A stretch of 60,642 bases of DNA from NCBI GenBank assembly GCA_030433115.1, contig JAUILH010000007.1, positions 1-60,642 of the forward strand, in the 5' to 3' direction. This DNA is from Bacteroidia bacterium (GTDB lineage Bacteria > Bacteroidota > Bacteroidia > Flavobacteriales_D > JAUILH01). Both the position numbers and the translations under genes were made by a program. A model generated the notes under the pieces. The model did not search any database and was not told where the DNA came from. It saw only the letters and a program-made list of their open reading frames with translations. Shown in pieces: positions 26,399-35,155 of this stretch; the stretch's first letter is position 1; the number at the start of each line of letters is the position of its first letter.

Positions 26399-29143
26399 TT
26401 ACTTTTTAACTATCCTCCTAGCTGTTCGTCCACTTTCCCCGATAAAGTGAAGCATATATACACCTGAAGGTTGATCTTCAATATCAATAATAAAACTTTT
26501 ATCTATAATTTCCTTTGAAACTATGATTCTTCCAGAAATATCGTGCAGTTCAAATTTGGTGTATGAATCTTTATTGACCTCTTCAATTTCAACATATACC
26601 TTATCACGGGTCGGATTCGGAAATAAAGTTATGTTCATGGAAGTATTAATATCTGCTTCAAATTGATCTTCTTCAGTTAATTCCAGAACATTGCTTGTAT
26701 CAGAAGTGTTTTTATAACCATTCCTATAAACTTTAAATCCAACATCTTGCGGCTCATAGGCTAGCTCATTGATGCTTGGCATATCAATGAGCAACCTACC
26801 AAATACGTCTGACTTCTTAATGTAACTTAGATTTGAAATAAGACCTCCATTACCACTAGTGGAGTAATAATCAATATGGTAAAAACGTTTTTTCTTAAGT
26901 CCGGCAATAACGATTTCCTGATTACTGGTGGGAGACACATAATCTAGTTCAGCGTTAACATTTGGAGGAAGGGGGCTGGCATCATTAAAATCAATAGTGC
27001 CGGAATTAGAACAAAAATCAAAAAACCCATCTCCAGCAGGTGAAACTGGGGTACCATCAGGATATAGAAGGTTATTTGAATGACAATCGTCAACCAAAGT
27101 TTTGACTTCATTATCCGTATCGTACATCCTTCTCCACCAATAGGTATTATTATGTGCCCAACCAATGGCCTTATTTTTATCTTTTGATTTCAAATAATAT
27201 GATACAACATTTACATCAACTCTATTGTAAGGTTGAAGCGGTAAGAATTTCGATTTTTTAGGCTCATATTCTTTAGTATGAACACTTTCTCCCTCAAAGA
27301 ACTTACTCAGGGCTTTATAATTTAAATGTCCCATCCCAGGATGTATTCTATCCCACCAATAATTTATTCCAGGTCCCATAGACCCCATGAAGGAAGTAGC
27401 CCATATAGAATTGTGCAACTCCACGTCAGTAGCATATTCCAAAGCGACAGCTTGTGTTGACACTCCCATTTCCCCAAAAATGAAAGGCTTATACTCTAAA
27501 CTGCCATTGTAATGCGATGGATCATGCATTTCTTGGACAATATTCCATCTTGATTTCCAATTAATATTTTTCGATTCCCCATATTTATTGGTACTCATTA
27601 TGTCAACAGAAGTGTTGGCAAAATATTCACGCCGAAAATCATTTGTACCGTCTGCTGAAGCAAAATTTGTCGTTGTAATATGCCTCCTTGGTTGATAGGC
27701 ATGTAGGTAATCAGAATGAGTATTTAACCAATCGTAAACTGCTTGTTTTTTGTTAGGATCATTGTCAGCATCAATCCAATTAGTGACCTCCCCAATAATC
27801 TCCCAAACTGCCAACTTTTCACTCCATCCCCAACGTGCCATTTGATACCTCAATCTTCTCTTTTGCAAATCAATTGCAATTGGATTGGTAAATGTTTCCT
27901 CCTGACTCGTTAATCCCAGATCATAACGATAAGGATTATACTCCCAATCTTTTGTGCCCGGTGGATTATTAGGGTCCTCAGGATCATCCATTTCACTTCC
28001 AAAAGCTACAAAATACAAGTACATATTCTTTTCGTTACACATATCAACAGTTCGATCCAACTCCCATGCATTCCATTGTCTATTCCAATTTTTATCTACA
28101 AAACCAGGATCGTCTTGAAGTCCGGGACTGTAATTGGTACTATAATCTCCAACTTTTTCGCGTTCTATTAAAAATTGACCAACATTGTTCCAGATACGCA
28201 CAGTGTTTGCACCATTATCAGCTAGTTCATTAAAAAAATCTACATAGTCCTGATGATCAATCAATTCCATCCAATTGTGCCTATACCATGCAATAGTTTC
28301 TCCTATGGGCACGAAACTTTCACCATTCTCATGTCTTAAGTATCGGTCATTTAGATTTCCCTCATTTCCCATTGTAACAAAGCCTTTATTGGAAGAAGGA
28401 GTAATATTGAAATAAACCTCTCCAGAATTAATTTGGACACCATCATACACGGCTCGCACTTCTACTTTCCATTCACCAATATCACCCCATGCACTTCTAA
28501 TCCTAAAGTAATGTTCATTGGGCAACTCAATCCAAGCACCTCTCCACGCATTGCCATTATAGTCTCTTTCAAACTCCTCGTAATAAAAGCCATCAACCTT
28601 CCCAACATAGTTCCATGTACCATTTACTTTATACGAAAACAAGCCAAAAACTGCTAACTGATTTTCATCAAATGGATTAATTAAATTTGTTGCACCTTGT
28701 GTCTTTTTCGCAAAATCGCGCACTCTTTGTTCAACAGAAGCAGGCAATTTCACGCCTAACTCAAATAGATCGTACTGAGGTACATCAATGTTGTTACCGA
28801 TATTTTGTGGGTAATAAACAGCTAAATCAATAGCTGGTTCTTCTATATAGGCATGAAAATCTCCATTAATGTTTGGATGTATGTGAGTTTCTCCCGTCAA
28901 ACTAATCTCACATCCCGCTTTTATCTCAACATCCTCATTTCCGTTAATGTTGATTTTGGGACCGGGTGAATTATTTTGAGTTTCGATACATTTGTGTGAT
29001 TGAATCAAGCCCGAAAAATTATTAAAATCAGACGGTTCAACCTTTAAACAAGAAATCTCTTGTGGAACTGGAGGAGTATAAGTTTGAGTATGTGCAGTAA
29101 ATACTGAAAGCAATCCCACACATAGGATTATATATACTTTCAT
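26399..29143 (-). CDS. Secreted glycoside hydrolase-like protein, DUF5060-like and T9SS domains
   Basis: 914 residues. After a signal peptide (MKVYIILCVGLLSVFTAHTQ) comes a beta-sandwich resembling DUF5060 (about 130-240, with EHYFRIRSAWGDIGEWKVEV). A TIM barrel of the GH5/clan A type follows (FVPIGETIAWYRHNW, DNGANTVRIWNN). The likely acid/base Glu is in WEIIGEVTNW (about 450) and the nucleophile Glu in FIFGEMGVST (about 557). The C-terminus is a T9SS sorting domain (ITLFPNPTRDKVYVEI to ARRIVKK). It should act outside the cell on a polysaccharide I cannot name. It is unusual cargo for a small tRNA island. Confidence 0.85.
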   Translation of the reverse strand: MKVYIILCVGLLSVFTAHTQTYTPPVPQEISCLKVEPSDFNNFSGLIQSHKCIETQNNSPGPKININGNEDVEIKAGCEISLTGETHIHPNINGDFHAYIEEPAIDLAVYYPQNIGNNIDVPQYDLFELGVKLPASVEQRVRDFAKKTQGATNLINPFDENQLAVFGLFSYKVNGTWNYVGKVDGFYYEEFERDYNGNAWRGAWIELPNEHYFRIRSAWGDIGEWKVEVRAVYDGVQINSGEVYFNITPSSNKGFVTMGNEGNLNDRYLRHENGESFVPIGETIAWYRHNWMELIDHQDYVDFFNELADNGANTVRIWNNVGQFLIEREKVGDYSTNYSPGLQDDPGFVDKNWNRQWNAWELDRTVDMCNEKNMYLYFVAFGSEMDDPEDPNNPPGTKDWEYNPYRYDLGLTSQEETFTNPIAIDLQKRRLRYQMARWGWSEKLAVWEIIGEVTNWIDADNDPNKKQAVYDWLNTHSDYLHAYQPRRHITTTNFASADGTNDFRREYFANTSVDIMSTNKYGESKNINWKSRWNIVQEMHDPSHYNGSLEYKPFIFGEMGVSTQAVALEYATDVELHNSIWATSFMGSMGPGINYWWDRIHPGMGHLNYKALSKFFEGESVHTKEYEPKKSKFLPLQPYNRVDVNVVSYYLKSKDKNKAIGWAHNNTYWWRRMYDTDNEVKTLVDDCHSNNLLYPDGTPVSPAGDGFFDFCSNSGTIDFNDASPLPPNVNAELDYVSPTSNQEIVIAGLKKKRFYHIDYYSTSGNGGLISNLSYIKKSDVFGRLLIDMPSINELAYEPQDVGFKVYRNGYKNTSDTSNVLELTEEDQFEADINTSMNITLFPNPTRDKVYVEIEEVNKDSYTKFELHDISGRIIVSKEIIDKSFIIDIEDQPSGVYMLHFIGESGRTARRIVKK

Positions 29144-29146
29144 GAT

Positions 29147-30280
29147 TTACTTTTTTACAAGTTCGTTAACCAATGCCTTTAATTCATCAATTTGCTTCTG
29201 CTGCTCAATGATGTATAAGGTCAGTTCTTCTATTTTTTCTTGTTGTTTAATTTGAAGTTCGCCTATTCCTATACCATTTTTGTCCACTTCTTCTGCTGAT
29301 GGCATGTTAGGTAAATGTCCATTTTCTTTAATAAAAGCATCTGTTTCTTCTATTGACATCAACTCATAGTCATCATCAAATACATAGTCCGCAAAGGGTT
29401 TCAATGTGACTTTCACCTCTCTTACCTGAAGCAAACCATCATGGTCTAATTTCATCAGTTCCTGATTGTTATTCTCAATCATAAGTGGATCAGCTCCTGA
29501 TGTTTCAGCGAACATGTGGAGTTTATAATTAGGGTTCAAATTTGCAATACCAACATTACCATTCCTAAGAACACTGAACATTGGAAGTCCATTGATATGC
29601 TTCACTTGAAAAGCATTTGTAAATGCCGGATTCGTACTTAAGTTAACTTCTAATTGAGATTGCCCAGTAGTTCCGGTTGTATTACCTATGATGGTATTGT
29701 TTTGAATATATGTATTGCCATGAACTTCTAAATTATGAACTGGTTCACTGGTACCTATTCCAACAAATGCTGGACACGTCACTCCAGTATATATCTGAGC
29801 ATCTGTAATATTGGGTCCTCCGTCACTCGCCCATGATGGAGCTTGATAAAACACATTCGCACCATTATCCTTTGGAAAACAATCTGATCCATATAACAAA
29901 GATTGTACAACAGGAGTTTCTCCGTCCTTTAAGACACCATTGGGATTCATTAAAACGAATCTATCTTGGGACAAAGAAGCATTTTCAAAACTTTTCAGTT
30001 TAAAATTACCGTGAACAACAGCCTTATCCTTAAAAACTGCCTTGTCCACAACCTTTAAGTGACCTTTAAACTTAACATCTTGGTCAACAGTTAAGTTTCT
30101 TTCGATAACTACAGAATCTTTCACATAGATGGAACTATCGACCCTCATATTCGCGTTTACGTCCAATCCAGCACTGGGTTGTGTCGTTCCTATACCAACA
30201 TTGCCAGATGTTGGAAAAGTGTTTTGAGCCTGAGCTGAGAATGTGCCTATTGTTATGGTAAGAAGAAGTATTTTTTTCAT
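29147..30280 (-). CDS. Tail-fibre-like secreted protein with C-terminal coiled coil
   Basis: 377 residues with a signal peptide (MKKILLLTITIGTFSAQAQN). GNVGIGTTQPSAGLDV and later GNVGIANLNPNYKLH are the repeats common in Bacteroidota tail-fibre or endosialidase-associated proteins. The conserved end (FVFDDDYELMSIEET-type segment, ENGHLPNMPSAEEV, GIGIGELQIKQQEKIEEL) leads into a coiled coil, which in relatives forms a trimer. I see no autocatalytic S74 peptidase motif. It is the first gene of the four-gene secreted operon, 3 nt upstream of the glycoside hydrolase-like gene. Confidence 0.8.
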   Translation of the reverse strand: MKKILLLTITIGTFSAQAQNTFPTSGNVGIGTTQPSAGLDVNANMRVDSSIYVKDSVVIERNLTVDQDVKFKGHLKVVDKAVFKDKAVVHGNFKLKSFENASLSQDRFVLMNPNGVLKDGETPVVQSLLYGSDCFPKDNGANVFYQAPSWASDGGPNITDAQIYTGVTCPAFVGIGTSEPVHNLEVHGNTYIQNNTIIGNTTGTTGQSQLEVNLSTNPAFTNAFQVKHINGLPMFSVLRNGNVGIANLNPNYKLHMFAETSGADPLMIENNNQELMKLDHDGLLQVREVKVTLKPFADYVFDDDYELMSIEETDAFIKENGHLPNMPSAEEVDKNGIGIGELQIKQQEKIEELTLYIIEQQKQIDELKALVNELVKK

Positions 30281-30487
30281 AGTTATAAGTTTTATATCAA
30301 AAGCATTGCTTTCAAGTTAGTGATAGTCAAAGAAATGTCAACCGTCATTTCGATAAATGGTGGTAAATTATCGAAATGATGTATTTGTTTGCTAATTAAA
30401 AATGCGATTGTAAAGAGTGATCTATTTACGTTTTGTGATCTTTTTGTTCCGAAAAGAATCTGGGTTAAACAAGGCGGCGTGGAACAA

Positions 30488-30623
30488 TAGCTCATCGAAG
30501 AATAGGAACCGCCAAGCCCCCGATCAAGAACAAACTAAAGCCCACGCCTTTCGGTGTGAGCGTTTAGCAACATCATTCTCTTGATCTTAATTTGGCGGTT
30601 TTATTCTTCAGAGTAATGAGCTA
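30488..30623. ncRNA. Long imperfect palindrome, candidate structured RNA or DNA hairpin
   Basis: Four exact paired blocks nest in order: TAGCTCAT 30488-30495 with 30616-30623; GAAGAATA 30497-30504 with 30602-30609; AACCGCCAA 30507-30515 with 30592-30600; GATCAAGA 30522-30529 with 30579-30586. The middle holds a weaker stem around CTAAAGC and GCGTTTAG. Bulges are unequal, as in folded RNA or a recombination-site hairpin. Strand and function cannot be told; it could be a non-coding RNA, an oriT-like or attC-like hairpin, or a MITE. Confidence 0.5.
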
Positions 30624-30767
30624 ACGCTACATTAATATCTTATGTCTGTTTCAAATTACGTCTAATTATTTGTTTTTTACAAGGCATAATTTGACATTCA
30701 AAGAACTGCCAGAAAGTTTGCGAATAAAATTTTAGAATTCCTTCATTGAAAACCGTGATTTTTGACC

Positions 30768-30783
30768 TCCCTGAATTCAGGGA
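30768..30783. promoter_or_regulatory. 16-bp perfect palindrome
   Basis: TCCCTGAATTCAGGGA is a perfect palindrome followed by TTTTATT on the plus strand. It could be an operator for the downstream genes or a weak terminator. Confidence 0.4.
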
Positions 30784-30942
30784 TTTTATTCTGGTGCATT
30801 AAAAATCAAGACCTTCAGTGCTTTTTTGCAGTTTAAAACTTAAAATTACCAATTATGGATCATTACAAACCATTAGGTATCATTAAGTATTATTACCAAC
30901 TATTAGTGTAACAAAGCCCTCTATCGTGACGTTATTTTAATA

Positions 30943-31797
30943 GTGAACACTAATAAAGACAATGATTTTGATTCAACCGTAGAAGCATATTTTAATCTTC
31001 TACAATTCACTTATGAAGTTCAAATTAGCAAGGCAGATAATAAGAAGTATGCCAGAGCTCATTTTCGCCTAATTTTATTTGAAAAGCACCCAAAACTACC
31101 AAGAGATTCTTTCTTCTTTGATATGCTTTCCAAGCTTTTTCTACATAACTATAGGCTAAAAAGAGATAGTGCATTAATAAATACTTTTGATCAGTTGTAT
31201 ATCATCCGAGAGCGTGCAGAATTAGAATTATCGTTGCTTGAAGAAATCTATTATGAATCGCAAGAGGGAAGCCATGCATTAATCCAATCCAATGACATTG
31301 AAAAGGAATACTACCTTTTATCACTTGATTGGCATGAATTGACTGACCTGTTAGCCCTCTTTTTGGCCACAAGAAAACTAATGGTAACATACCCCAAAGA
31401 TGAGACGGTCAATCTTTATGGGCTCAATGAACCTCTTAATGATAAAACATCATACCTGAAAGCACTTCCAAAAAAGGACCACAATCATTCATTCACAAGA
31501 AATCAACAGTTGCTTGCCGTATATTATCTCCTAATGGCTAGTGAGATTAAACCAAGAAAAAGCGCAGATATAACCAAATATGCGGAATTAGTCAACCTTA
31601 TCATGGGGATACCATTTACCTCCATTCAAAACACAGATACATACAAGAAGCTGAAAAAAGCACCTCTTTTCTTAAAGGACAAATTTTTACTTGAAAACTT
31701 GATCTTCGTTCAAGAGTATTTTAAAAAAGCAAATTTTTCACGTGCGGTCGATTTAATTGAAATTGAAATTGCAAGAACAAAAAGGGAACTTCAATAG
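30943..31797 (+). CDS. Island protein of unknown function
   Basis: 284 residues from a GTG; there is no in-frame ATG upstream before a stop at 30904, and the next Met is deep in the protein. It is mostly helical and charged (YARAHFRLILFEKHPKLP, LINTFDQLYIIRERAEL, FTRNQQLLAVYYLLMA). I do not recognise a family; it faintly recalls regulators found in Bacteroidota mobile elements (RteC was considered, but its typical motifs are missing). It is first in a plus-strand group of four small genes ending in the excisionase-like gene. Confidence 0.7.
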   Translation: MNTNKDNDFDSTVEAYFNLLQFTYEVQISKADNKKYARAHFRLILFEKHPKLPRDSFFFDMLSKLFLHNYRLKRDSALINTFDQLYIIRERAELELSLLEEIYYESQEGSHALIQSNDIEKEYYLLSLDWHELTDLLALFLATRKLMVTYPKDETVNLYGLNEPLNDKTSYLKALPKKDHNHSFTRNQQLLAVYYLLMASEIKPRKSADITKYAELVNLIMGIPFTSIQNTDTYKKLKKAPLFLKDKFLLENLIFVQEYFKKANFSRAVDLIEIEIARTKRELQ

Positions 31798-31824
31798 TAT
31801 TCATTGAACTTCATTAAAGCGATC

Positions 31825-31848
31825 TGGGGGTAGTCTAAAGTACCCCCA
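31825..31848 (+). promoter_or_regulatory. Hairpin between two island genes
   Basis: TGGGGGTA (31825-31832) pairs exactly with TACCCCCA (31841-31848) over an 8-nt loop. No T-run follows, so it is not a standard terminator; it may stabilise or attenuate the downstream message. Confidence 0.45.
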
Positions 31849-31868
31849 AGGGGTAATAATGCCATATC

Positions 31869-32753
31869 TTGATTGGAAAAATTAAGAGAATGGAAACATG
31901 GCGTATTGAAAAGAAAAAGAGAAAAAAACAACCACAAGGTAATCAGCGCATATTTACCAAAAAATACAGCGATGAACAGGTAGATCGGTTAAAACGATTA
32001 ATTCAGAATCATCACGATAGAGGGCATGAAAGATTTTTTGCCATTAAAGTAGATGGAGAATTTTGCATTTATAAAACATCAGACCCAAGTTTTTTTGATG
32101 ACTATAAGGAAATGGTAGACGGAACTACTGAAAACGTAGAGGTCATCATGTATTTCGGGAAATCTAATAACTGTAATCGACATATTTTCTATTTGAAAGA
32201 AGGTACACTTGGCAATCCTGGCAACCAAGATGTTGATCAAAAAATAAAAGAAGCCCTTAAAAGAAAAGATCAAGAATTCTTAATTCAATCTTTAAAAGAG
32301 AAAACAAAACGACAAGAAAAAAAGATTGAGGAACTAGAAGAGGAATTGGAAGCTCTGCGCTCTAAAACAAATCTAGGCGGCCTGTTGAAAGAAGGCATGG
32401 CTTTATTTGGTGCATTCAGAGGTCATTCCCCAAACTCAGGAACAGTATTATCAGGAACGGAAGAAGCTCCTGCGGAGGTAGAAGTTGAAATTCAGGAAGA
32501 AGCTCCTTCGAAAGAAAGTCAAAATATTGAAGATGAGGATGAAATAACTGTTCAACGAAATATGTTCGATTCAATCTATCACCAGTTTGGAGAAAAAGGA
32601 ATCAGACAAGTCGTAAGCCTCATGATGGTCATAGCTAAATCGGACCACATGCGTAAAAAGATTAATGAACTCATAACAGAAGAAAATGAACGAAAAGAAA
32701 AAGAAGAACCCGAGAATCGATCAAAAACAACTAATCAAGATGATAAACTTTAA
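31869..32753 (+). CDS. Charged coiled-coil island protein, unknown function
   Basis: 294 residues; the true start may be the ATG at 31890 (METWRIEKKKRKK). The N-terminal third (RIFTKKYSDEQVDRLKRL, FFAIKVDGEFCIYKT, VEVIMYFGKSNNCNRHIFYL) looks like a small folded domain. Residues about 130-170 are a coiled coil, followed by an acidic linker (EEAPAEVEVEIQEEAPS) and a short helical C-terminal domain (IRQVVSLMMVIAKSDHMRKK). I do not recognise a family. Its stop overlaps the start of the next small gene. Confidence 0.7.
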   Translation: MIGKIKRMETWRIEKKKRKKQPQGNQRIFTKKYSDEQVDRLKRLIQNHHDRGHERFFAIKVDGEFCIYKTSDPSFFDDYKEMVDGTTENVEVIMYFGKSNNCNRHIFYLKEGTLGNPGNQDVDQKIKEALKRKDQEFLIQSLKEKTKRQEKKIEELEEELEALRSKTNLGGLLKEGMALFGAFRGHSPNSGTVLSGTEEAPAEVEVEIQEEAPSKESQNIEDEDEITVQRNMFDSIYHQFGEKGIRQVVSLMMVIAKSDHMRKKINELITEENERKEKEEPENRSKTTNQDDKL

Positions 32754-33015
32754 AATAAATGATATGAAATTAAACCCATTTAGTGATAAGATACTTGCTA
32801 TATACTTCAAACAGACTACAACCAACTCAGTAAAGAGAGAATTAAAAGCTTTGGGGGTATGCTCTCCCCTTTCTGGCAGGGTGATTAAATTGGCAAAAGT
32901 CTCTGTTGAAGAAGCATTTCATCTAGGCTTTAAAAAAGTCAAGAAGGTCAACATGTATAAATTCATACAATTACTTCATAAAATACAGTTAAATAAACGC
33001 GAAATTCTGATCTAA
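32740..33015 (+). CDS. Small basic island protein, unknown function
   Basis: About 91 residues from the ATG at 32740 (MINFKINDMKLNPF); a start at 32764 is also possible. The frame is open further upstream to an ATG at 32686, but that part overlaps the previous gene and reads as low-complexity Lys. The protein is basic and helical (FKQTTTNSVKRELKALGV, VSVEEAFHLGFKKVKKV). It overlaps the upstream gene by 14 nt, which suggests coupled translation. Function unknown. Confidence 0.55.
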   Translation: MINFKINDMKLNPFSDKILAIYFKQTTTNSVKRELKALGVCSPLSGRVIKLAKVSVEEAFHLGFKKVKKVNMYKFIQLLHKIQLNKREILI

Positions 33016-33115
33016 AAGGCATTAGCATCAATGAAATGATCAATTGAATTCATCTGCGTTCAAATAGATACAAACGAAAAATACCTGTACAATTATTGCA
33101 TTTAAAAATTGAATT

Positions 33116-33394
33116 ATGGAAATTATAGTTTTTGAGAAAGAAGCATTTTACAAGCTCATTGATGAGCTTCAAATCAGAATCCTCCAAAATTCTGAGAAAT
33201 ACTTTAAGCAAGAAGAATGGATCAATGATAGAGAAGCAAAACGGCTTCTTGGCATTAGGAGTAAATCCAAGCTTCAACAACTGAGAGATGAATTAAAAAT
33301 TGACTTTAGTCGCTTTGGAAAGACTATCAGATATAGTAGATCAAGTATTTTGAGGTTTTTGGAGCAGAATCGGATGGGGTTGGATAGGTTTTAA
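33116..33394 (+). CDS. Helix-turn-helix protein, excisionase/regulator type
   Basis: 92 residues. After a helical N-terminus the protein has a MerR/Xis-like winged helix-turn-helix: WINDREAKRLLGIRSKSKLQ, then LRDELKIDFSRFGKTIRYSR and SSILRFLEQN. This HTH_17-type domain is common in excisionases and small regulators of Bacteroidota integrative elements. It should work with the integrase at the other end, or regulate the island. It is convergent with the P-loop ATPase, with a 3-nt gap between stops. Confidence 0.8.
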   Translation: MEIIVFEKEAFYKLIDELQIRILQNSEKYFKQEEWINDREAKRLLGIRSKSKLQQLRDELKIDFSRFGKTIRYSRSSILRFLEQNRMGLDRF

Positions 33395-33397
33395 TTA

Positions 33398-34909
33398 CTA
33401 CGCCTTGCCCCTTGTAATTTCCAATCCAACTGAATATATGTATGGTACTTTGTATGTTATTTTTCCTTTCAATTTAGTTTTTTGCAAAAAACCAATTGAG
33501 TGCAAATCTGCAACACTTTTTTCCCATTTTCTCCCAAGTAGTTTCTTAAGTGCATTTTGAGAATATTCTGATTTTCCCTTGGCAAACTTTTCCATTTTAG
33601 GAAAAAGGTGTGGGTATTCTGCTTGCAAAAGATTTACTTTTTTTGACTTGGACAATTCTTTGTGACCGTACCTAAGAGAAATACTACTAAACAGAAAAAG
33701 TGATTCACCAGCTAAATCACTGCTTACAATAGAACATTGACGCTGTTTAGCATAATTAAGTAATTGAATAACATCTCTAGGGGTAACAACTCCATTTCCA
33801 TCTTGACAGCGATTATATACCCATTTCAAGGTCGTACTTTGCTTCTCTCCTTTATGAACTTTCGCTGGAAACAATTCATAGAATACTTTCTCTCTGTACG
33901 ATTTGCTGGAAGAAATTCTTTCTTTGTCAATATTATAGTTTTTTACAAGTTCCTCTGAATTACATAACCTTTGAACTATGAGTCTCAAAAGTTGATCCTC
34001 ATTCCATCTCAAAGTATCTGACTTACGAGCAGTCAGGTGAGTCAATGCTGTGAAGCCTTCTTTTCCAGATACCAAATTATCTAGCATATCATCTCTAAGG
34101 AACACTTTGACCCTTATTTCATCTGATGAAAAAATTCTGATTGTCTTTAGCAGTCCTCTAAGTGCTTTCCCTTCAAGTTCTGACCTACGTGGGAAAATCT
34201 CATCCAATCTATCAACCATGAGCCACATGGAAAGATCGCATTTTCGTAATATCTTTTCTAAACATTCTTTTATGCCAATGGCGTAGGTGATGCTTTGTTC
34301 TGACTTAACTTGTTTTTCTGAAACAGAATCACCAAAGAGAGTCAATGCAGTATCTCCAGTTCTGAGGTTATATTTTAATTTCCCTTTGACAATTCTTACT
34401 GAATTGAGCGTCCACTGCAAAATTTCTATTAATGATTTTTGACTTTTTATCTCAGGTATCTTAGCCCTCTCACAAGCTTTTCTAAATTCATTTATCTCCT
34501 TCTCACAGACCTTAAGTTTATCAAGATATATTTCACTTTTAATAAACTGCTCATGTGCAAGAGAGATTAAATAAATGCACCAAAAATCAACAAAATCAGA
34601 TTCAGAAAGTTGCTCAAACTCCTCCTTAAAAGCAGAAAATATGGGATCTCCATGCCTGCTAACACCATGAGCAATTACGACTTTTTTATTGGTTAAAAGC
34701 ATAGCGGGCAGAAATTCTACCATAATTCGATATAATGCACTTTTACCTGAGCCTTTATTTCCTGGAACCAAATCAACTCTATCGTTCAACAAATCAGCTA
34801 GAACAGGTGTATCCAACCTTGTTGCTTCAAGCAAATTGTCCTCTTCAGCAATACCCGATCCCAAGTCGAGATTTTCTAATATTTGATTCAAGCTACTATT
34901 ACTATACAT
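33398..34909 (-). CDS. P-loop ATPase, Sll1717-like, candidate single-gene defence protein
   Basis: 503 residues. Walker A is GNKGSGKSALYR near residue 50, after an N-terminal LLEATRLDTPVLADLLNDRV; Walker B is WLMVDRLDEIFP near 230. Arg-rich sensor-like segments follow (VFLRDDMLDNLV), then TPRDVIQLLNYAKQR and a winged-helix-like C-terminus. This matches my memory of the P-loop ATPase Sll1717 family, KAP/STAND-like NTPases often found among mobile and defence genes. Here it is alone, at the right end of the island, transcribed inward from next to the attachment site. Family is fairly likely; a defence role is inference. Confidence 0.75.
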   Translation of the reverse strand: MYSNSSLNQILENLDLGSGIAEEDNLLEATRLDTPVLADLLNDRVDLVPGNKGSGKSALYRIMVEFLPAMLLTNKKVVIAHGVSRHGDPIFSAFKEEFEQLSESDFVDFWCIYLISLAHEQFIKSEIYLDKLKVCEKEINEFRKACERAKIPEIKSQKSLIEILQWTLNSVRIVKGKLKYNLRTGDTALTLFGDSVSEKQVKSEQSITYAIGIKECLEKILRKCDLSMWLMVDRLDEIFPRRSELEGKALRGLLKTIRIFSSDEIRVKVFLRDDMLDNLVSGKEGFTALTHLTARKSDTLRWNEDQLLRLIVQRLCNSEELVKNYNIDKERISSSKSYREKVFYELFPAKVHKGEKQSTTLKWVYNRCQDGNGVVTPRDVIQLLNYAKQRQCSIVSSDLAGESLFLFSSISLRYGHKELSKSKKVNLLQAEYPHLFPKMEKFAKGKSEYSQNALKKLLGRKWEKSVADLHSIGFLQKTKLKGKITYKVPYIYSVGLEITRGKA

Positions 34910-35017
34910 GAATTTGGATTTACTCGAAGATAAAGATCATTGAATGATGATAAAATGTTCTAGCCTCTAAAAACTTATCAACAACAAATTCTCATCCTCA
35001 ATATCTGAATCCCAAAA

Positions 35018-35036
35018 CGCGCAAAAAGCACGCAAA
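35018..35036. repeat. Right candidate integrase arm site
   Basis: CGCGCAAAAAGCACGCAAA is a direct repeat of 23275-23293 with one mismatch. It lies 72 bp inside the right attachment repeat. With the left copy it marks both ends of the element. Confidence 0.6.
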
Positions 35037-35064
35037 CTACATTCAGGCAAGAAACTTTTGAGCA

Positions 35065-35101
35065 TAAAAAAAGCCTTGAAACATTTCTGTATCAAGGCTT
35101 T
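35065..35101 (-). terminator. Terminator after the restored tRNA-Asp
   Basis: On the minus strand AAAGCCTTGA (complement of 35092-35101) pairs with TCAAGGCTTT (complement of 35070-35079), followed by T residues (35065-35072). It lies 8 nt past the tRNA 3' end and belongs to the element, which replaces the native terminator now at 23074-23109. Confidence 0.78.
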
Positions 35102-35108
35102 AAATCTT

Positions 35109-35155
35109 GCGGTCTGGACGGGACTCGAACCCGCGACCCCCTGCGTGACAGGCAG
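35109..35155. repeat. Right attachment site (attR), 47-bp direct repeat
   Basis: Identical to 23114-23160 and placed 11,995 bp from it. It overlaps the 3' 46 nt of the intact tRNA-Asp. The tRNA stays complete because the element carries a copy of the tRNA 3' end. Confidence 0.93.

Larger units (their letters stand above)
30281..30942. other. 662-bp non-coding region inside the island
   Basis: No convincing gene. It separates the minus-strand secreted operon from the plus-strand small genes, so it should carry two divergent promoters. It contains a 136-bp imperfect palindrome (30488-30623), a 16-bp perfect palindrome (30768-30783), and an AT-rich stretch with repeated ATTA/TATTA words at 30846-30906. 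A 67-codon minus frame (30292-30495) looks non-coding. Confidence 0.7.

Noticed and set aside
30292..30495. 67-codon minus-strand frame in the island's non-coding region
   Set aside because: No signal peptide or known motif, composition unlike the neighbours, and its beginning overlaps the palindrome at 30488.
30943..31797. RteC-type regulator from conjugative transposons
   Set aside because: The size is roughly right but the motifs I associate with RteC are not present, so I left it as unknown.
23114..35155. Self-transmissible conjugative element
   Set aside because: No relaxase, coupling protein or VirB4-like ATPase gene is found between the attachment repeats.
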